From Anseranas semipalmata (Eukaryota > Chordata > Aves > Anseriformes > Anseranatidae), in contig VXAA01003352.1 of the NCBI GenBank assembly GCA_013399115.1, forward strand, positions 1 through 64,000: DNA of 64,000 bases. Reading direction: 5' to 3'. Shown piece after piece: positions 43,501-58,500 of the stretch. Positions within the stretch are counted from its first letter, which is position 1. Each line of letters opens with the position of its first letter. Below the pieces are notes generated by a model that was given only the letters and a program-made list of their open reading frames with translations, was not told the origin of the DNA and did no database searches. Made by a program: the position numbers and the translations under genes.

Positions 43501-46500
43501 TTGATTGTGAACTAATCTGCCCACAGACTTAGTGCAGAAATGTTTTTTTGATGTATGTGGTATAATTTGTCTGTGATTTCTTCCTAGACGGACAAACATC
43601 AGCAAATCTCAGGCAGATTACAAGATATTCGAAGCAAAAAGCAAATTCGGAAAACTGAGCTGGAGGCTTTAGATAAGAAATGTGATCAAGGAATTATGGA
43701 AGTCAAGCAACTACAACAACAGCTTCAGGTACGTAGCTTTGTTAAGTTTTTAGTTCTCCTTTATTTCCTATTCTGTGTTTCAGTAATGTTGATAGTAAGT
43801 ACCAATAGGGAGGAATAGTGATCAGTTTGATTATAGTGCAGAGAAGAAATTGGCAATGCCGTCAACATTGCAGAGGTTTTTAGTTTTATTTGTGATGTTG
43901 AAGAAATTATTACATGTACTACAACAAGCTGTTAGTTGAATGAGGACACTAGTCAAAACTTTAGCTTTATTTTTGTGAATTGATAGTAGTGACTTCTTTT
44001 TAATTATGAATTGTTTTATAGCTACAGACTCAGATTATTATGAGGAATGTTTTCTTGTATGCAGAGCAAGTTGCTCTTTGGGCTGAGTTACCTTGCAGCT
44101 CTTTCTTCTTTTTACTGTATTTGAATAGCAAGACATAAATTATTTCAGAATAGTTGATTACGGTAAATCATCCTCTGCCGTATTTTTATGTAATGCTTCT
44201 GCCTGTCAGGGAAATTTCTTTTCGTGTTCCTATGTTTCACAGAAAGTTACTGTTTTATGTTAGGCTTGAGGCAGTCAAATGTTCTCATGGTAATATTTAT
44301 ACTTTTAGCAAGTCTGTTAACTTTTTTCCAGCTGTGTTAATGTTTTTGGGTTAAAAAGTATTTAATTTTAATAGCGTTTATATTGGGAGTGTAGAAGTCA
44401 TTTTCCCTCTACCCTATAATGATATCTTGCATCCACATTTCATTAATGTGGGTTGAGGTTATGTTTTTAAATTCACCCATTTTTACTTATTGATATATAA
44501 ACAATATTAAAAATGTGTTATGTTTTCTTTAATATCTACAGGAGTATCAGAATAAACTAACCTATTTAGTTCCTGAAAAGCAATTGTTAAGTGAAAGAAT
44601 TAAAAATGTTCAACTTGACAACACTCAGAGTAAGTGCCTGGAAATGAATTCTCTTCTGTTTGCATTGCTGGCTTTTCATCACTTGTAGTGTTTAAAAAAA
44701 AAAAAAAAAAAGCTGGAGGATACAAGGTTGTTGATCACACCTTCACTTTGTATCTTTTCAGTGAGTGCCACCTTAGAATTGCTGCATCTGCATACCATTA
44801 TTTCCTTCACCTTCTAAATAAGGGGCAAACAAACACATTGTTGTGACAAACCACAGATTTTGCTTGAAACTTTACTTATGCAGACTATACAGCCCACAGA
44901 TATTATGATCCTTATTACACCATGTCTTTTTTGGTAGTGTAAAATCAGGGGAGTTAATTTAAATAAAATTTACACAGGCCTTTACATCACACTAGAAGTT
45001 TCTATCAAATCACACTAGATGTTGCTATTTTCAGAAGCTTGCTATGAATTGGTCTAATATGATGAAAAACAATTTGCAAAGTATTCTATCTACCTTGCAT
45101 GTAATGCCTATATGTCTCAGGTAGGTGTTGGCCCACTTCTTTGTGCTGTATGCTAATAGGAAGGTACATCAAGGGATTTTTGTGAGGAAAAAGGTTGGCA
45201 ATGAATGTATGTTAGGAAAAAAATAAGTGAAAATAAAAGTCCTCGTAAAATTGCTTGTCTTTTTTACGCAGGTGCAGGAATTGGTTCAGTGCACAAGAAG
45301 TCTCTAGAAAAGGAAGAATTATGCCAAAGACTTAAGGAACAACTAGATGCCCTTGAGAAAGAAACTGCTTCTAAACTTGCTGAAATGGATGCATTTAACA
45401 GTCAGCTTAAGGTAAGTGCATTCTCTAAATACATAGCTTTACATTGGCAAGCAGTATCTTTGTTCCTCCATCCACTCATAAAGATTGGTGGTACTTCCAC
45501 CAGGCTTTCAAAAAGCTCTTCCCAACTTTCAGTGTCACATAAGAATTTCCCCAAATCTTGGAATACAATACAAATGCATTTAAAACTATTGCTAATTACT
45601 AAAATATCAACGTCTTGCTCATCATTGCTTTGCATGAATCAACAATCGCTCACTCTCAACCTTTGCCTTCTAGAATTCATTTGGTTTGAGAAATGGACTT
45701 TAATTCATTTCTCAGGCTCTTGCAGATTCTGCTCTTATGGGGTTGTATTGGCTACAATTCTTGAATTGTGGACTGAACACTTTTATTGAAAGAAATACAG
45801 GGTTTCATAGTACATTGGATAAGATCTGGTAACAGACTTAGGTATTGTTCTGTAAGTAGGCATAGGCCACTTATTTGAGTATAAGTTAATAAACGTTGAC
45901 TGCTGGACCTAAAAGCATTTTAGTTTTAGAGGCAACTCTTGACTTACTTTAAAATGCATGCAACTCGCAGGCAGGTTAGTAAGAATCCACTTAACTTATT
46001 TATCAGCTTACTCCTAGTGGCTCTGATGTGAACTTTATTCCTAAATAATGCATTTATGCTGGGCCAATGTGAGGGCTCTACGCTCTCTGTTAAAAAAGGA
46101 CACAAAGAAAAATCTGTAAACATTTTGAGAGTTTCTTTTCTTGGAAAAAAAAATGGCTACATGTAACCATGGTTACATGCATTTTTAGTTACTTGTTTAC
46201 TTGCATGGCTTGCTGTGTTCAATGGCTGCATCCACAGTTTAGTCTTCCCTAAAATGTTTTTCAAAATACAGTGCAAAGATTAATTAGCTTTTTATCTGCC
46301 TTATCTTACAGTGTGAGAATATGGATGATTCTGTTCTTCAGTGCCTTTTGTCTCTGCTAAGCTGTCTCAACAACCTCTTCCTCTTACTTAAGGTTATTTT
46401 CTAATCTTTGGCTCTTTTGCTTTTTAATTATTTCGCAATTTTTCTCTGCTTACCCTTTCTGTTTGGATATATGACTTCTGTTAAATAACCTTTCATAAAG

Positions 46501-49500
46501 AAAATCAGTAGGCTCTTTTTCTTTCTGCTAGCTTTTAAATCCTCGTAAAGATTTACAATTTTGTTACCTGCTTAGAAAGCCAAACCGCAAAATACTGGTA
46601 GCCATTTTGCTTCTTAATAGACTATGTTGACTAAGTTGTTTTACCCAGATACTTTTCTTTTTAGTTAAGGTAACATCAACAAAAAGAATACTGTCTTAGA
46701 TGGAAACAGTGTCTTCTCCCACCTTTCCATCTGTTGCTCTCTACTTGTCTCACCATGCCTGTATTCATACATCTCAAGCTGTGAGTCAGGTATATGAATT
46801 CTCTTCTGAGTTAGAGTCTAGAAATAGCATCAATGCCCAGAACATGACATACGGCACAGCAAATGCAATGCTTTTAAACCTCCAGATTAACCCCTTACTA
46901 AAGCTTGCTTAATGTTTTTCCTCAACACTGCTTTTGTCTGTTGGTGTCAGAGACCTGTTTTTTTTCTCATAAATCGTTCTCAGAACTACTTAACTCACCT
47001 TTCAATTTTTCATAAGGGTTATTCTTTCCTTACATCAAAGATACAAGGGTTTTTATAATAAAATTTTGTTTCCACAGTGATCCTCAGTTTCTGTGTAGAA
47101 TGAGAAGAAACAGTATTTTCAGCTGAATATGTTTGGGGAAAAATAGTAGTAAACTGATCAGTTTAATTAGTTGCTTCACAGACTTTCACTGAGAGAGAAA
47201 TCTTGTTACCTTGCCCTTTTCATATAAATGGCACAGTATTTCTCAGGCAACATGATTATTGGTAGTGTTGCATATTGTAGTGGGAATAGATCATTCTTAA
47301 TGATCTATATTGTAGTGGGAATAGATCATTCTTAATTGCTTTATTTGCATTTATGATATCAGATATAAAATGTCAGGGTATACCTGTTGCATTGCTCAAT
47401 GTGTGTATCAGTAGGATTCCTAAGTAAAAATAATATAGTATCTTACAAATCTTTTATAATGTGATGAAGACATTCTGAAGTATTTGTATTATTATTTTTT
47501 TCTTTTTTTTTTCTGTAAATTCAATTATCACAAAGATTCATGCTGATGTTTTGTGAAAATGTTCCTAATCAGAGGGAGATGGAATAGCAGTTGAAGGATA
47601 TGTTCAAAAAGAAAAATTCACAAATATAAGAAAACTCCAGTCTGAGTGAGTGTCCTTAGGCTGTAGCTTCCTGCAGTTGTAAGCCTCCTCTGTCAGAGTT
47701 ACTGCAATCTTCCATTTGAGTGTACCAATTTATATTTGTATTTTACAATTGTGAATGAAATGGAAAAAAAGAAATCATGGTAAAGGTGAACACCCTTTCT
47801 AAGGGATATATTCTCGCCTTAATGGCATTGTGTTGGCTTTCAGCTGAAGTCTGCCTCCTCTACAAATGTGTTTTGTGGTTATTTATAAGATGCTTCATTG
47901 TCGTCTTTGTCCTTAAATAGTGTTGTGTTTGAACATTAAGTTTTATATTTTCCTGTTTCCTCTGTCACATTTGCCATTTCCAGCAGGTATGTGGCTGAAG
48001 GGCTCCTTGAAAGCCTAAGTTACATAAAAGGCTTTGCAAACCTGCCAGCTATTTTGATACTTCTATTTGTTTGACTTTCTTTACAGTGACCTTCAAGGAC
48101 TATTAATAACTTAATATTACTTTGTTCATTTGTATGGACAAAGTAATACTTTGGTTCACAAAACATTAAAATGCCTTGATGCTTTTCTCCAAAGATCGGT
48201 TTTATTTCTTTTGATGTACTTTATTGTGTTTCTTTATTAGGACCTGAGAGAAAGTTACAGCACACAGCAATTAGCCTTGGAGCAGCTCCACAAGATCAAA
48301 CAGGACAAAATAAGAGAAGTAGAAAAAAGAAGAGCTGAACTTGCACAGAAAAAACGACTGGAAGATGAGGCTGCAAGGTACCATGTGTAAAATGTGTCGG
48401 CATTGCAGTTTTTAAAGCAAAAGAATGCCATGGTGTCTTTAAGATATAGATTGTAATAAACAGGAAGTGTAATTGGTAAAAATACATCCTGGTTAGTTGC
48501 CTTGGAGAAAACATTTTATATGGAGTACCACTGATACAAGGTGTTTTGAATTTCCTCTTTCCAATCTGTTTTTATCTTCTTTTTCATAGAATTTATAAAC
48601 TCAGATTTGATGGGTAAATAAACTGAGTAGTCACTTTTGCTATTAAGATTTTAGCTCCTTTAATAGATAATACACATCTAAAATTCCTCATATTTACTAC
48701 TTTGTTTTGCTGGCCTTGAAAAGATCTCACCTATCTCCTTACAAGCACTTCTGACTGAGTAGTTCCTAGGTTTTTGTCATGTATATTCAGACAACTGTGA
48801 GATTGATACTTAAGACAATAGGAAGTGCATTGACTTCTTAACTCCTGTGTTAATCTTGAAAGATGGATGAGTGAGAAAATTTTGAATTTTAAGTTTGGTT
48901 CCTTTTTAGGACAACAAGAAAATTCAAATATGTCTTTGAGGGGATCATTTATATGATGTGCTCAGCCCAGCCTTGTATCAAGCACTCAAACTCTTCTGTT
49001 GTCAGTTCTGTTGTCTCTTTCTCATGGTCTTGTTCCCAGAAAGTTTTGTTTTCTCCTGTTTCACTAAGAAACTGTAGGTTTTTAGTTATGATACTTCCCG
49101 TCTTAAGATGCAATTCTGTTTCTCCCTTCTCCAGACCTTCTGCTATCATCTGCCTGTTTTATGCTTAGTAGCCCTGGATTGAAATAGTGCCAGAAGGAGT
49201 GTGGGATGGGTGCTCTCAGTGGGGAGTCCTCAGCTCCGGAATTTTTTTGGTGCACTAGTTTGGCTTTTCTTCTCATTCTGATTTTTTACTGGGAAAACAG
49301 GGAATTACTGTAATTTTGAGTTCCTGTGTTTACGCTTTTTAGTTTGAGAGAGATTTTCTTTTTCAGTGATTCGTATTTGCTTTGACTTTTTAATGGAACA
49401 GAACTAGTGGTCTGGTAGTATGTGTTAATCATGATCTTAACTCATGACATTTTTCTACAACAGTGCAATAGGAATCTCATAACATCTGTGGCAGTCCCTT

Positions 49501-52500
49501 TAAAAGAACTGTAGGCTGTATGTATAATGAGGTCCTGTTCATTTTTCTGTTGAACGTAGCTATATGATAGAGTAACAGTCTTACTGTACAGCTCCTACTA
49601 GGTCCTGTCGTGTGCTTGAAAACACAGTAAGATGAACATCAGATCAGCGGACATACCCCAGTGATATGATAAAGCGGTCTCCTCTAGGCATGATCCCTCA
49701 TCAATCTTTAGAAAGCTGTGGCCCAAAGGGGGATAGGTCAGCTTCTTTCAGAAGAAAGGCTTTTGACAGATAAAATACAATGATTTCTAAGGGTGTTGAG
49801 CTTTGTTTGGAGAGATGAGGCAAAGGATAAGATCTGAATAATTTCAGAGAATACAGGCAGGTTTCCAGATGCTCTCGCTGTCTGCTGAAGAGTGTGGCAG
49901 TGGCAGGGGGATAAAAGCTGAACAGATTACCACCACTGAAGACGGAGAACTAAAGCAGCAAAGATCAGTATGCAAAGACTATTTTTATGCTTGTACCAGA
50001 GTGTAATTTTATTATTAATCTATTAGGAAATCTTAGTTTCTAGTCATGCGATTTGGATGTTACCTTGGTGGACAGCTGAAAACCACCTTTGTTAAATTAA
50101 CAGACCACTTCTTGCTCATAAGCATGTAGGTGAGCAGAAGTGCTAATGGAGGCAAGTGTCCATGTGGCAGTCTTCCTATACTAAGAATTTAAATCCATTT
50201 ATTATTTATATGTGAAATATACTGACATTCATGTTAAGACAAAGCATAGTCTACTGTGGAAGAGTTTATTTCCCAGAGAGAAAAGTAATCAATATCATAG
50301 ACTCAGTTTTACTTACAAATGCGGTTGAATATTCTGTGAACATAATGTCTTTCATTTTTATATTAATGTTCTCCTACCCCTCTCTCATTCTCTTTTTTAA
50401 GGAAAGCAAAACGGGAGAAGGAAAACCGCTGGCAAGAAAATATCCGAAGGGAAGAGGAGGAGAAAAAGAAGCGATTAGAGGAAGAAAGAATGCAAGAAAA
50501 AGTTCAGGAAAAGCTGAAAGCTGAAGAAGCAGTTGCTCGGATGAGAGACAGGGAAAATAAACATCTTCATGAAGAGGAGGAGAAAAATAGGCAAGCTGCA
50601 GTCTTGAGAGAAACAGAACAACAAAGGCAGAGGCAACTGGAAGAAGATAAAAGAAAGCAAGAGCAAATTGCAAAAGAAGCTGAGGAGAGGCGTAAGCAGA
50701 GCGAAGAAATAAAGAAGATAAAAGAAGTGGCCAACTCTCAAGAGACAGAGAAACGCATTTCTAAATTGAACATAAATGAAAAGTTTGCAGATTTGTTGAA
50801 ACCAACAGAGGGTAAAAGTCTTAAGCCACCCTGGAAAAATGAAGGTAATCTTAGTCTGTTATATTATTGCTTTAATGGTTCTTATTTTCCTGAGTATCAT
50901 TTCATTCTTTAGATGTATTGCTCTTAATGTGACACTGGCAGGCTTATTGTCTAAAATATCATAATAATAAAAAAAAAGGAAACCCACAGTGTTCCATGTC
51001 TTAAGTCAGGTATAAATCATCCTATTAATTTAGGTTGTCTTTATCAATTTTCACCACCTATTGCCCTGATAATGAATATTCCAGTGATCATGGCTAACAA
51101 GTTGTGGATGTTGGAAACAGAAATATTTTAGTTTTTTCGTAAGGCTGGAACTTTCTATCACTAAAGCAGAATGCTAACATGGGGGAGTTTTGTCAGATTA
51201 TGAGTGGATGGATGGTTAATCCACTTTATTTCTGCCTTATTCAATGCCTCATATTAACAAAAAAATTAAAGTAAACCATTGTAGGACTTTGAAAAATACT
51301 GGTTTAACAATATTTTCACTAAAGGCAGCTTTGCTTAATTCATCATTCATTAGTTCTTGTCAGTTTTCATTAGCCAGGTTTATCACTGAGTTAAACAAGA
51401 ACCAGGTTAGGACAGTGCTGAAAGATATTTGCACAACTCATCTATACCTTGTAAAACATTCACTGTTAGCAGCAACAGTCACAGACTTGGAGAACATAGA
51501 TGCAAAGAAACTAGAAATTATGGTATTTTGCTTTGTAAGGTTTTTAAGTACAATCTTCACTACGCTGCTGAATGCTTATTGTTGTAGCAGTGGTATCTTT
51601 TCAACTTGGAAAATGTTATTTGTGTTAGACGAGACTGTATTAAAGCACTGGCCTAGCCAGAGCTGTTTGACAAGAAAAGATGAGAAGATAAAGATCTCAT
51701 TTTTTTTCACTTGAGAAGACAATGCAGTTTATTGTCTGCATTACATTTACTGTGATTAGCATGTTAAACTCTTGCATTGTATGCATCCCATCAGCCTGTT
51801 ACCTAGCGAACTCCTCTGATACTTGTTTAGTGTCTTTGGGGCAAGAACTGCTCTCTTATATTCATACACGTTGCTTAGAATTCTAGAGCTCCAAGTGCTT
51901 TCAGCTGTATCAAAATGGTAACTAGTTTTCTTATCCTTTCAGGCAATGCAATTAGTACCTCGGAGTCTAGGAATTCAGTTGCCTTTGTAAATTACAGAGC
52001 TTTGTATCCATTTGAAGCAAGGAATCACGATGAGATGAGCTTTAATACTGGAGATATAATTCAGGTAAGATGTGCCATTCATATTTAACTTGTGAAAAAA
52101 CAACCTCTTCCTCTAAGATACACAAAGTCCTAGGTGTCAGAAGCATTATGCTGATACATTTTAGACTTACTTAAAATTTAAATTTGATCACTTTTTTTTT
52201 AACAGGTGAAATTAGGATTAGTTCAGATAAAATCTTTATTTGGTGTCGAGAACTTGTTTAGAATAACAATAGTGAACTCTAAACATAAACTTCCTAAAAT
52301 TAGATCAGGAATGATATAGTTGCTGCAGTTTTTTGTGTGTGTAGAGGCTGGCCGCTAAGTGTCTGCTTGAAATGAGTGTAGTAAATAGCGGCATGAATGG
52401 CTACATAAGAAGACAAGATTAATGGCATTTGAAACAGGCTAGTTACTTAACAAGTCAATGTGAAAGGTTCTTCTGAGTCTAAATACCATTTTCTAGTGTA

Positions 52501-55500
52501 TCATTAAATTAATCCGTCTCTTGCTGGCATTTCCTTTATAAGTGCTCTCTCGGGCAGTTGTCCGTAGTAGTGTGTTCTGTGTCCATTCTTTTTAATATTT
52601 TCCTGAATTAGTTGAATATGCTATCTATAATGTTTCAGTGGGATCATAAGACTAGAAATGTTTTCTGGCTTCTCAGCTGAAATCTGTGTTATTTCATTTA
52701 ATTATATCATTTGCCAGCATACACAATTTTGAAAGCCTATGCATTCGGGTAGGCTTGTGAAAACTGATTTACAACTGCGGTGATGCAGTTAATATATATG
52801 CATCTAACACATAAGTACATATGGTTCCCCCTCATTCAGATTGTAAGAGATATACAGATAGGTGATAGGGGAGAATATAGAAAGCAGTGTGTTACCAGAT
52901 ATCAAACCTTTAAGTATTAACCTTCAATTTGATAGCGTTAAATGATTTATTTGCACTTTCATGCCAATGAAGCATAAACAAGGAAGCAAAAGAAGTTGTT
53001 GTTTTGGCTTCATTTTCAGATAAAATTAACTGTCTCATTGCATCACCCTCTTTCTTGAACAGGGCAAAATCATCTCAGTTCTGAAAAGGGAGAGAATGAA
53101 AACGCTGATCCTGTGAGAGTGCTGCTCACGCTATTCAGAATGCCAACAGGTGCTGACACATGAGATATCCTGTTGTTTCAGACAGCTAATTGTGTTTTCT
53201 TTGTATTTATCCTCCTGTCCATAGGTTGATGAAAAAAATGTTGGAGAACCTGGCTGGCTTTATGGGAGTTTTCAAGGACGTATTGGTTGGTTTCCATGCA
53301 ATTATGTAGAAAAAATACCAGACGGAGAAAAACCTTTATCTCCTAAGAAGGCCTTACTTCCTCCTACAGTATCTTTATCTACTACCTCAGCTGCTTCAGA
53401 GTGAGTTTTTGTTACATTTGTGTTAAAATTGCTTTTTCAAAGTTGAGGTAACACGTAACGTGCTGTATAGTATCATTTGGCAATAAAGAAAATATAAATG
53501 TAAATGCAGAAAACCTACTGACGAACCTACCTGAAATGTTGGCTTCAATATTTTAAATATTTGATAGTCTGCTTTGCATTACATAGAATTATCTGTTCTA
53601 TATATATTAAAAAAAAAAAAGCGATTCTACTTGAGGTGCTTTTAAAATAAAATTGTCAAGTGTTTAAATATGTCTATATTCAATTTGCAGACCACTTTCA
53701 CCAAGTAAATCTGCAGAAGAATCTGATTACCAAAACATACATTTTTCTAGTCTGAACGTTAATACAGCATGGCAACAGAAATCAGCTTTTACTCGCACTG
53801 TGTCTCCTGGATCTGTTTCACCCATTCACGGACAGGTATATTGTGTGAGAGGGGAGAACTTCCTGTTCATATTAATGAAACTATAGAAAAAAACCAGAAA
53901 ACAACAACAACAAAAAGACTTTTCTAACCTTTTCTAATTTTTCTAATACTGTGTGCACTAAACAGGCTAGGGGATAAAGAAACTAGTCTGAATTCTCCAC
54001 TACTGTGTATAGACATAATTCCATACATTTCAGTGGACTGGTGACCAAGAATACTCATGCAGTATGTTTCATAATTCTGTAATCATTTTCACCTGTAATT
54101 AGACACACAAGATATTTGTAACAAATAAGAAACAGAGTTGAGAGAGTGGTCCTGAGGCAATCACTTGTATACAAGAACATAAAACGTTGTCCAGGCAAAA
54201 AAATTATTCAGCCAACTCTCATGAATGAACTTGCTTAGACTGCAATAAATGATACATCAGCATATGTTTATTTTTAACACTTGCATCAGTTCGGGGTAGT
54301 ATGGTCAGCCAACATCTCCACTTCTGTCTTAACAGGGGCAACCTGTCGAGAACTTAAAAGCACAAGCACTTTGCTCCTGGACTGCAAAAAAAGATAACCA
54401 CTTGAATTTTTCAAAAAATGATATCATCACTGTCCTAGAGCAGCAGGAAAACTGGTGGTTTGGGGAGGTACATGGAGGAAGGGGTTGGTTTCCAAAATCT
54501 TATGTCAAGCTCTTACCTGGAAGCGAAATCAAGAAAGAGGAGTAAGTGTGACTTTTGTTATTGTTTTATTCTAGAGTTTACAAAAAGAGGTCTTTTAGAG
54601 TGCAAAATCACTGCAGTGCCTTAAAGTGCAGATTCTAAATACTGTTTGTAATTTACACCATGCCATTTTAGGCTTTTATTATTTCATTCTTGCAAGCCAA
54701 GTAATGTTGGGCTCACTACTGTGTAAATAGACAGTCTTCCAAGCTGAGTGCTGTGAAAAGTCAATGGTGTTTGATTATTCGTCAAGTGCCAGACTTTCTT
54801 TTGGTTCATTACCAAGTCAGGTCTCCTGCAGTGTAGTTGCTTTCTGCCTCTGAAGGGTGCCAACTTCTAAGTGACTTACAAAGAATTCCTTAACACTCAG
54901 CATTCTAAGCTTGTGAGGCACATCTTGCAGAAATAATGGTATTTTTCTTTCTTGAAAAGATCATTATTTCTATTCTAATGCCATAGGTAAGTGCTCAGGT
55001 GGTTATTCGAAGTCTGGTTACTGCTGGAGTGGCTGCACCACTGTGTGTGAATTGTTCTTGTCATGTGTTGTGATGAAAGTTCTTAGAAATACTCCAGAAT
55101 GAGAGAATTTAGACAAAAAGTTTTATTTAGGTTTTTTTTTTATTAGTTACTCAAACTTTTTTTTTTCTTTCTACAGACCAGAAGCAATTTATGCAGCCGT
55201 AAAGAAGAAACCTAATGCACAGTCTTACACAGTGGGAGAGGGTAAGACTGCGTGAAATATGTTACTTAATGATACACTCTGTTCCTGCTTAACCGCATGA
55301 GACTAAGCTTAAATATGTGAAAAATTTCTGAGCAAGTCTTTTAATGCTTGTCCAAAAGATACAGTGCAAATGTCAAGCTATTGTTATGAGAATCCTAAAA
55401 CAGGAACTTGAGTAAAATTTGTAACTAATTCAGGTTGAACATAGGCATATTGTTCTTGTTTGTTTGTTTGTTTGTTTGTTTGTTTTCGTTTGTTTTCTTG

Positions 55501-58500
55501 TTTGTTTGTTTGTTTAGGGCTTATGCTCCAGCAATTTATTTCTGAAAATTAAAATGTCTCGTACCCATAAGCTGCCTTCTCTTCCTACTGTTCTCTACTG
55601 TACTATGCTGTACTGTAGAGATATGAGAAGGCATTTTAGTCTCCTGAATGTGGATCATTCTCTTTTAATCAGCAGGGAGTAGAGAAAATATTACGGCAGA
55701 AGAATTTGTGGGAAACACTTTCTAAGCCTTTTAATCTAGTATATTTCTATGTTTCCCCAGTTATGTTTTTATTCCACTTGTGTTTTTCATTTCTGCTGTA
55801 TTAGTGGATGAGTAAGAATGGATTTAATCAGATGTAGGTGTGGACTATACATGCTTGCTATGGAACATGGAGGTAGGGGCAGAATACTTCATACAAGAGA
55901 TGCAAGTTCTCTAGCAGTGGTCTACAGGCCTCTGCTTATCTGCAGTCTGTTCAAAGGGTAGTAACTCTCACTGTCAAATTCATTTGTCTATAAAATGTTG
56001 TGTATCCTTAATTCAGAGTTGTAAGCATGAAGAAAACTGTGATTACAATCTGGCAGATAGGCTGATGTGCAAGCTTGCTAAGGCATGATCCACGCTATGA
56101 ACACGCTGATGAACATTGATATCAAAGGTACTTTTACTTGTGTCTGATGTACTTTTATTCTCGTACCTGAAACTATTCTCTCCTCCTCTATATGTACTGT
56201 TTGTACAGAGTACGTTGCACTGTATTCATATTCAAGCTCTGAACCTGGTGACTTGACTTTTACGGAAGGTGAGGAAATTCTAGTGACCCAGAAAGAAGGG
56301 GAATGGTGGACAGGGAGCATTGATGACAGAACTGGAATCTTTCCCTCCAATTATGTCAGACCAAAGGATCAAGAAGTGAGTTCTTATTTTGAGTCTTACT
56401 TAATGCATGATGTTTTCTTTCAATTTTAATGTATTTCTGTTATTGATACCTACCTGTTAAATGCTGATTTTAAGCAGAGATTAAAGTGCTTGACAGAAAA
56501 GAAAAGGAAAGAAAAGGAAAGAAAAGCTTAGGTAGCTTGAGTCCTGAATCAGTGCTGTAGCCACAGTGTCACGTTGGTTGTCTCAGTACAGGATCATGGT
56601 ATTTTGTTAAATAATGGCCTCCGTTTACTTTTCACATGCTTAAAATTGGTGCAAACTCTACTGTTTTTATTGCACATTAAAAGATGATTGTTGTGTCTTT
56701 GTTGTAGGGTTCTAGTAATGCTGGCAAAACTGGAACAATAAATAAGAAACCTGGTAAGTGTGTTATAACTTTTCAATATTTTGGACTGTTTTTTGAGTGC
56801 TTATGAGCATTTAGGTTCATAGTGATGTTTTAACGGCAGCTAGTGTGCTTACCTACAAGATAGGTACCAGCATATTTCTGTGGAAATAGCTGTTATTGTA
56901 ATGAAAAAAATAACAAATGCAATTAATATACTGTCTTTTCAGAAATTGCTCAGGTTACTACTGCCTATACTGCTTCAGGAACTGAACAGCTTAGTCTTGC
57001 TCCAGGACAGCTAATACTTATTCTGAAGAAAAATGCTAGTGGATGGTGGCAAGGAGAGTTGCAGGTAATTAATTGACGGAAACATAATTCTGACTTGATG
57101 AACAGCAATGAGGCAATCTTTGGTTTCATTTGAAAAAACAACAAAGTGTTCTAAAAGCTGGTTAGAAAATTGTAGTATCTCATTACAGACTCTTTGTTTG
57201 ATACGTAAGTGGAATTTTCACGGAGCAAATATTGAGCCCTACTTGAAATTGTGCACTGAAATCATTAACTGCACTTGAAAACTTAGAATGTACATATTTG
57301 CCAGAGCATATTAGGATGCAGTTTTATTTGAATTGGGTTGTTTTATCTTCTAGCTAGATTTTACCTTTTGAGATGCTTAGTGTTTAATTGGTGTTGGAAG
57401 ACCAACTTTCTGTCTTTTGTTGGCAAAGCTGTGTGACATATTTGTTGCATTTTTTCACTCTATAGACTATTTGGTTTCTTAATTGTGTAATAACCATTTA
57501 AACGTTTACAGGCAAGAGGGAAAAAGAGACAGAAAGGATGGTTCCCTGCCAGCCATGTGAAATTACTGGGTCCAAGCAGTGAACGAACCACATCTGCTGC
57601 TCCCTCAGGTGAAAAAAAAACACAAAAAAAAGATTATATTTCATGTAGAGTATTTTATGTAACTGCTTTGGTTGTTCAAATACTAATCTGAATTACATCA
57701 CTGGCTTAACAGTATATTTAATGGCCTTATCTTACTGTGCATCACCATGGAAGGTAAAGTCCTAGTCATAATCTGGGTCTTTTGACAGACATGTCCGTTC
57801 AGATATCTCTGTCCAAGAAAGGTAAAATCTCACACCTTCTTAATCAAAACAGTTCTTCATGGGGTCCCTGCCCTGGCCTATACTATTCTCTACATGCCTT
57901 ACAACAGAAAATCTCAGTCGTACAAAGACATTTATATCCAGAAATCTGCGAGGATCAGCAGTCCATCTTCCACGGCAAGAGCTTTTTAATTTTTCTGAAT
58001 GCACTGAAGAGCCACACTCTTCTCATTTGGAAACTCCTTCTTGCCAAATGCTAGCAAAAATCTTACAGAAAACTAGCAATCATTGGCAAACACCTTGGAA
58101 TTACATGCACTGTCCTTTCTAAGAAGGGAGACTGAGCTGCAATTTGCACTAGGTTTTTCCATTTGGATGGCTGGGTACAAATGAGATTATTTCACAGAAA
58201 AGTAGCTTTTGTGGTTCTGCATGCTTAAATAGTGCTGTTCTGCACAGCTGTGATTCACTTACACAACAGCTTCCTGGGTATTACTGGTTGAAACTTCCCT
58301 TTGACTAAACTTGCAGTTCATGATTAGCTAAAGTGTGTTTCCTCTTCCTTTGCTGCATTTTTCTCACAAGTACCAGCGATAAGATAATCAAACTCATTTT
58401 CTCTGCCGAGCCAGTGGAAGAGATAGAAGTATATTTGATTATATTTTAAATGTTTAGAAGGTCAATAGATTCTGTGCAAATGGAATTAATTTGCTATATA

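Larger units (their letters stand above)
45412..48240 (+). other. ITSN2: Intron 16
   Basis: 2.8 kb containing a 20-bp perfect palindrome at 46160-46179 and a 35-bp tandem duplication at 47272-47336. No additional exon was identified. Confidence 0.65.

Noticed and set aside
45412..45789. 126-codon read-through of exon 16 into intron 16
   Set aside because: Exon 16 has a strong GTAAGT donor and the next exon continues the intersectin sequence in frame; the extension is not coiled-coil-like.
50374..50741. Minus-strand frames of about 90-100 codons opposite exon 18
   Set aside because: They are the complementary shadow of Glu/Lys/Gln-rich codons of the coiled coil (Leu/Phe/Ser-rich in reverse).
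51244..51714. 156-codon + strand frame in intron 18
   Set aside because: No recognised domain, no in-phase splice sites, AT-rich composition; a frame of this length is expected occasionally by chance in 64 kb of such DNA.
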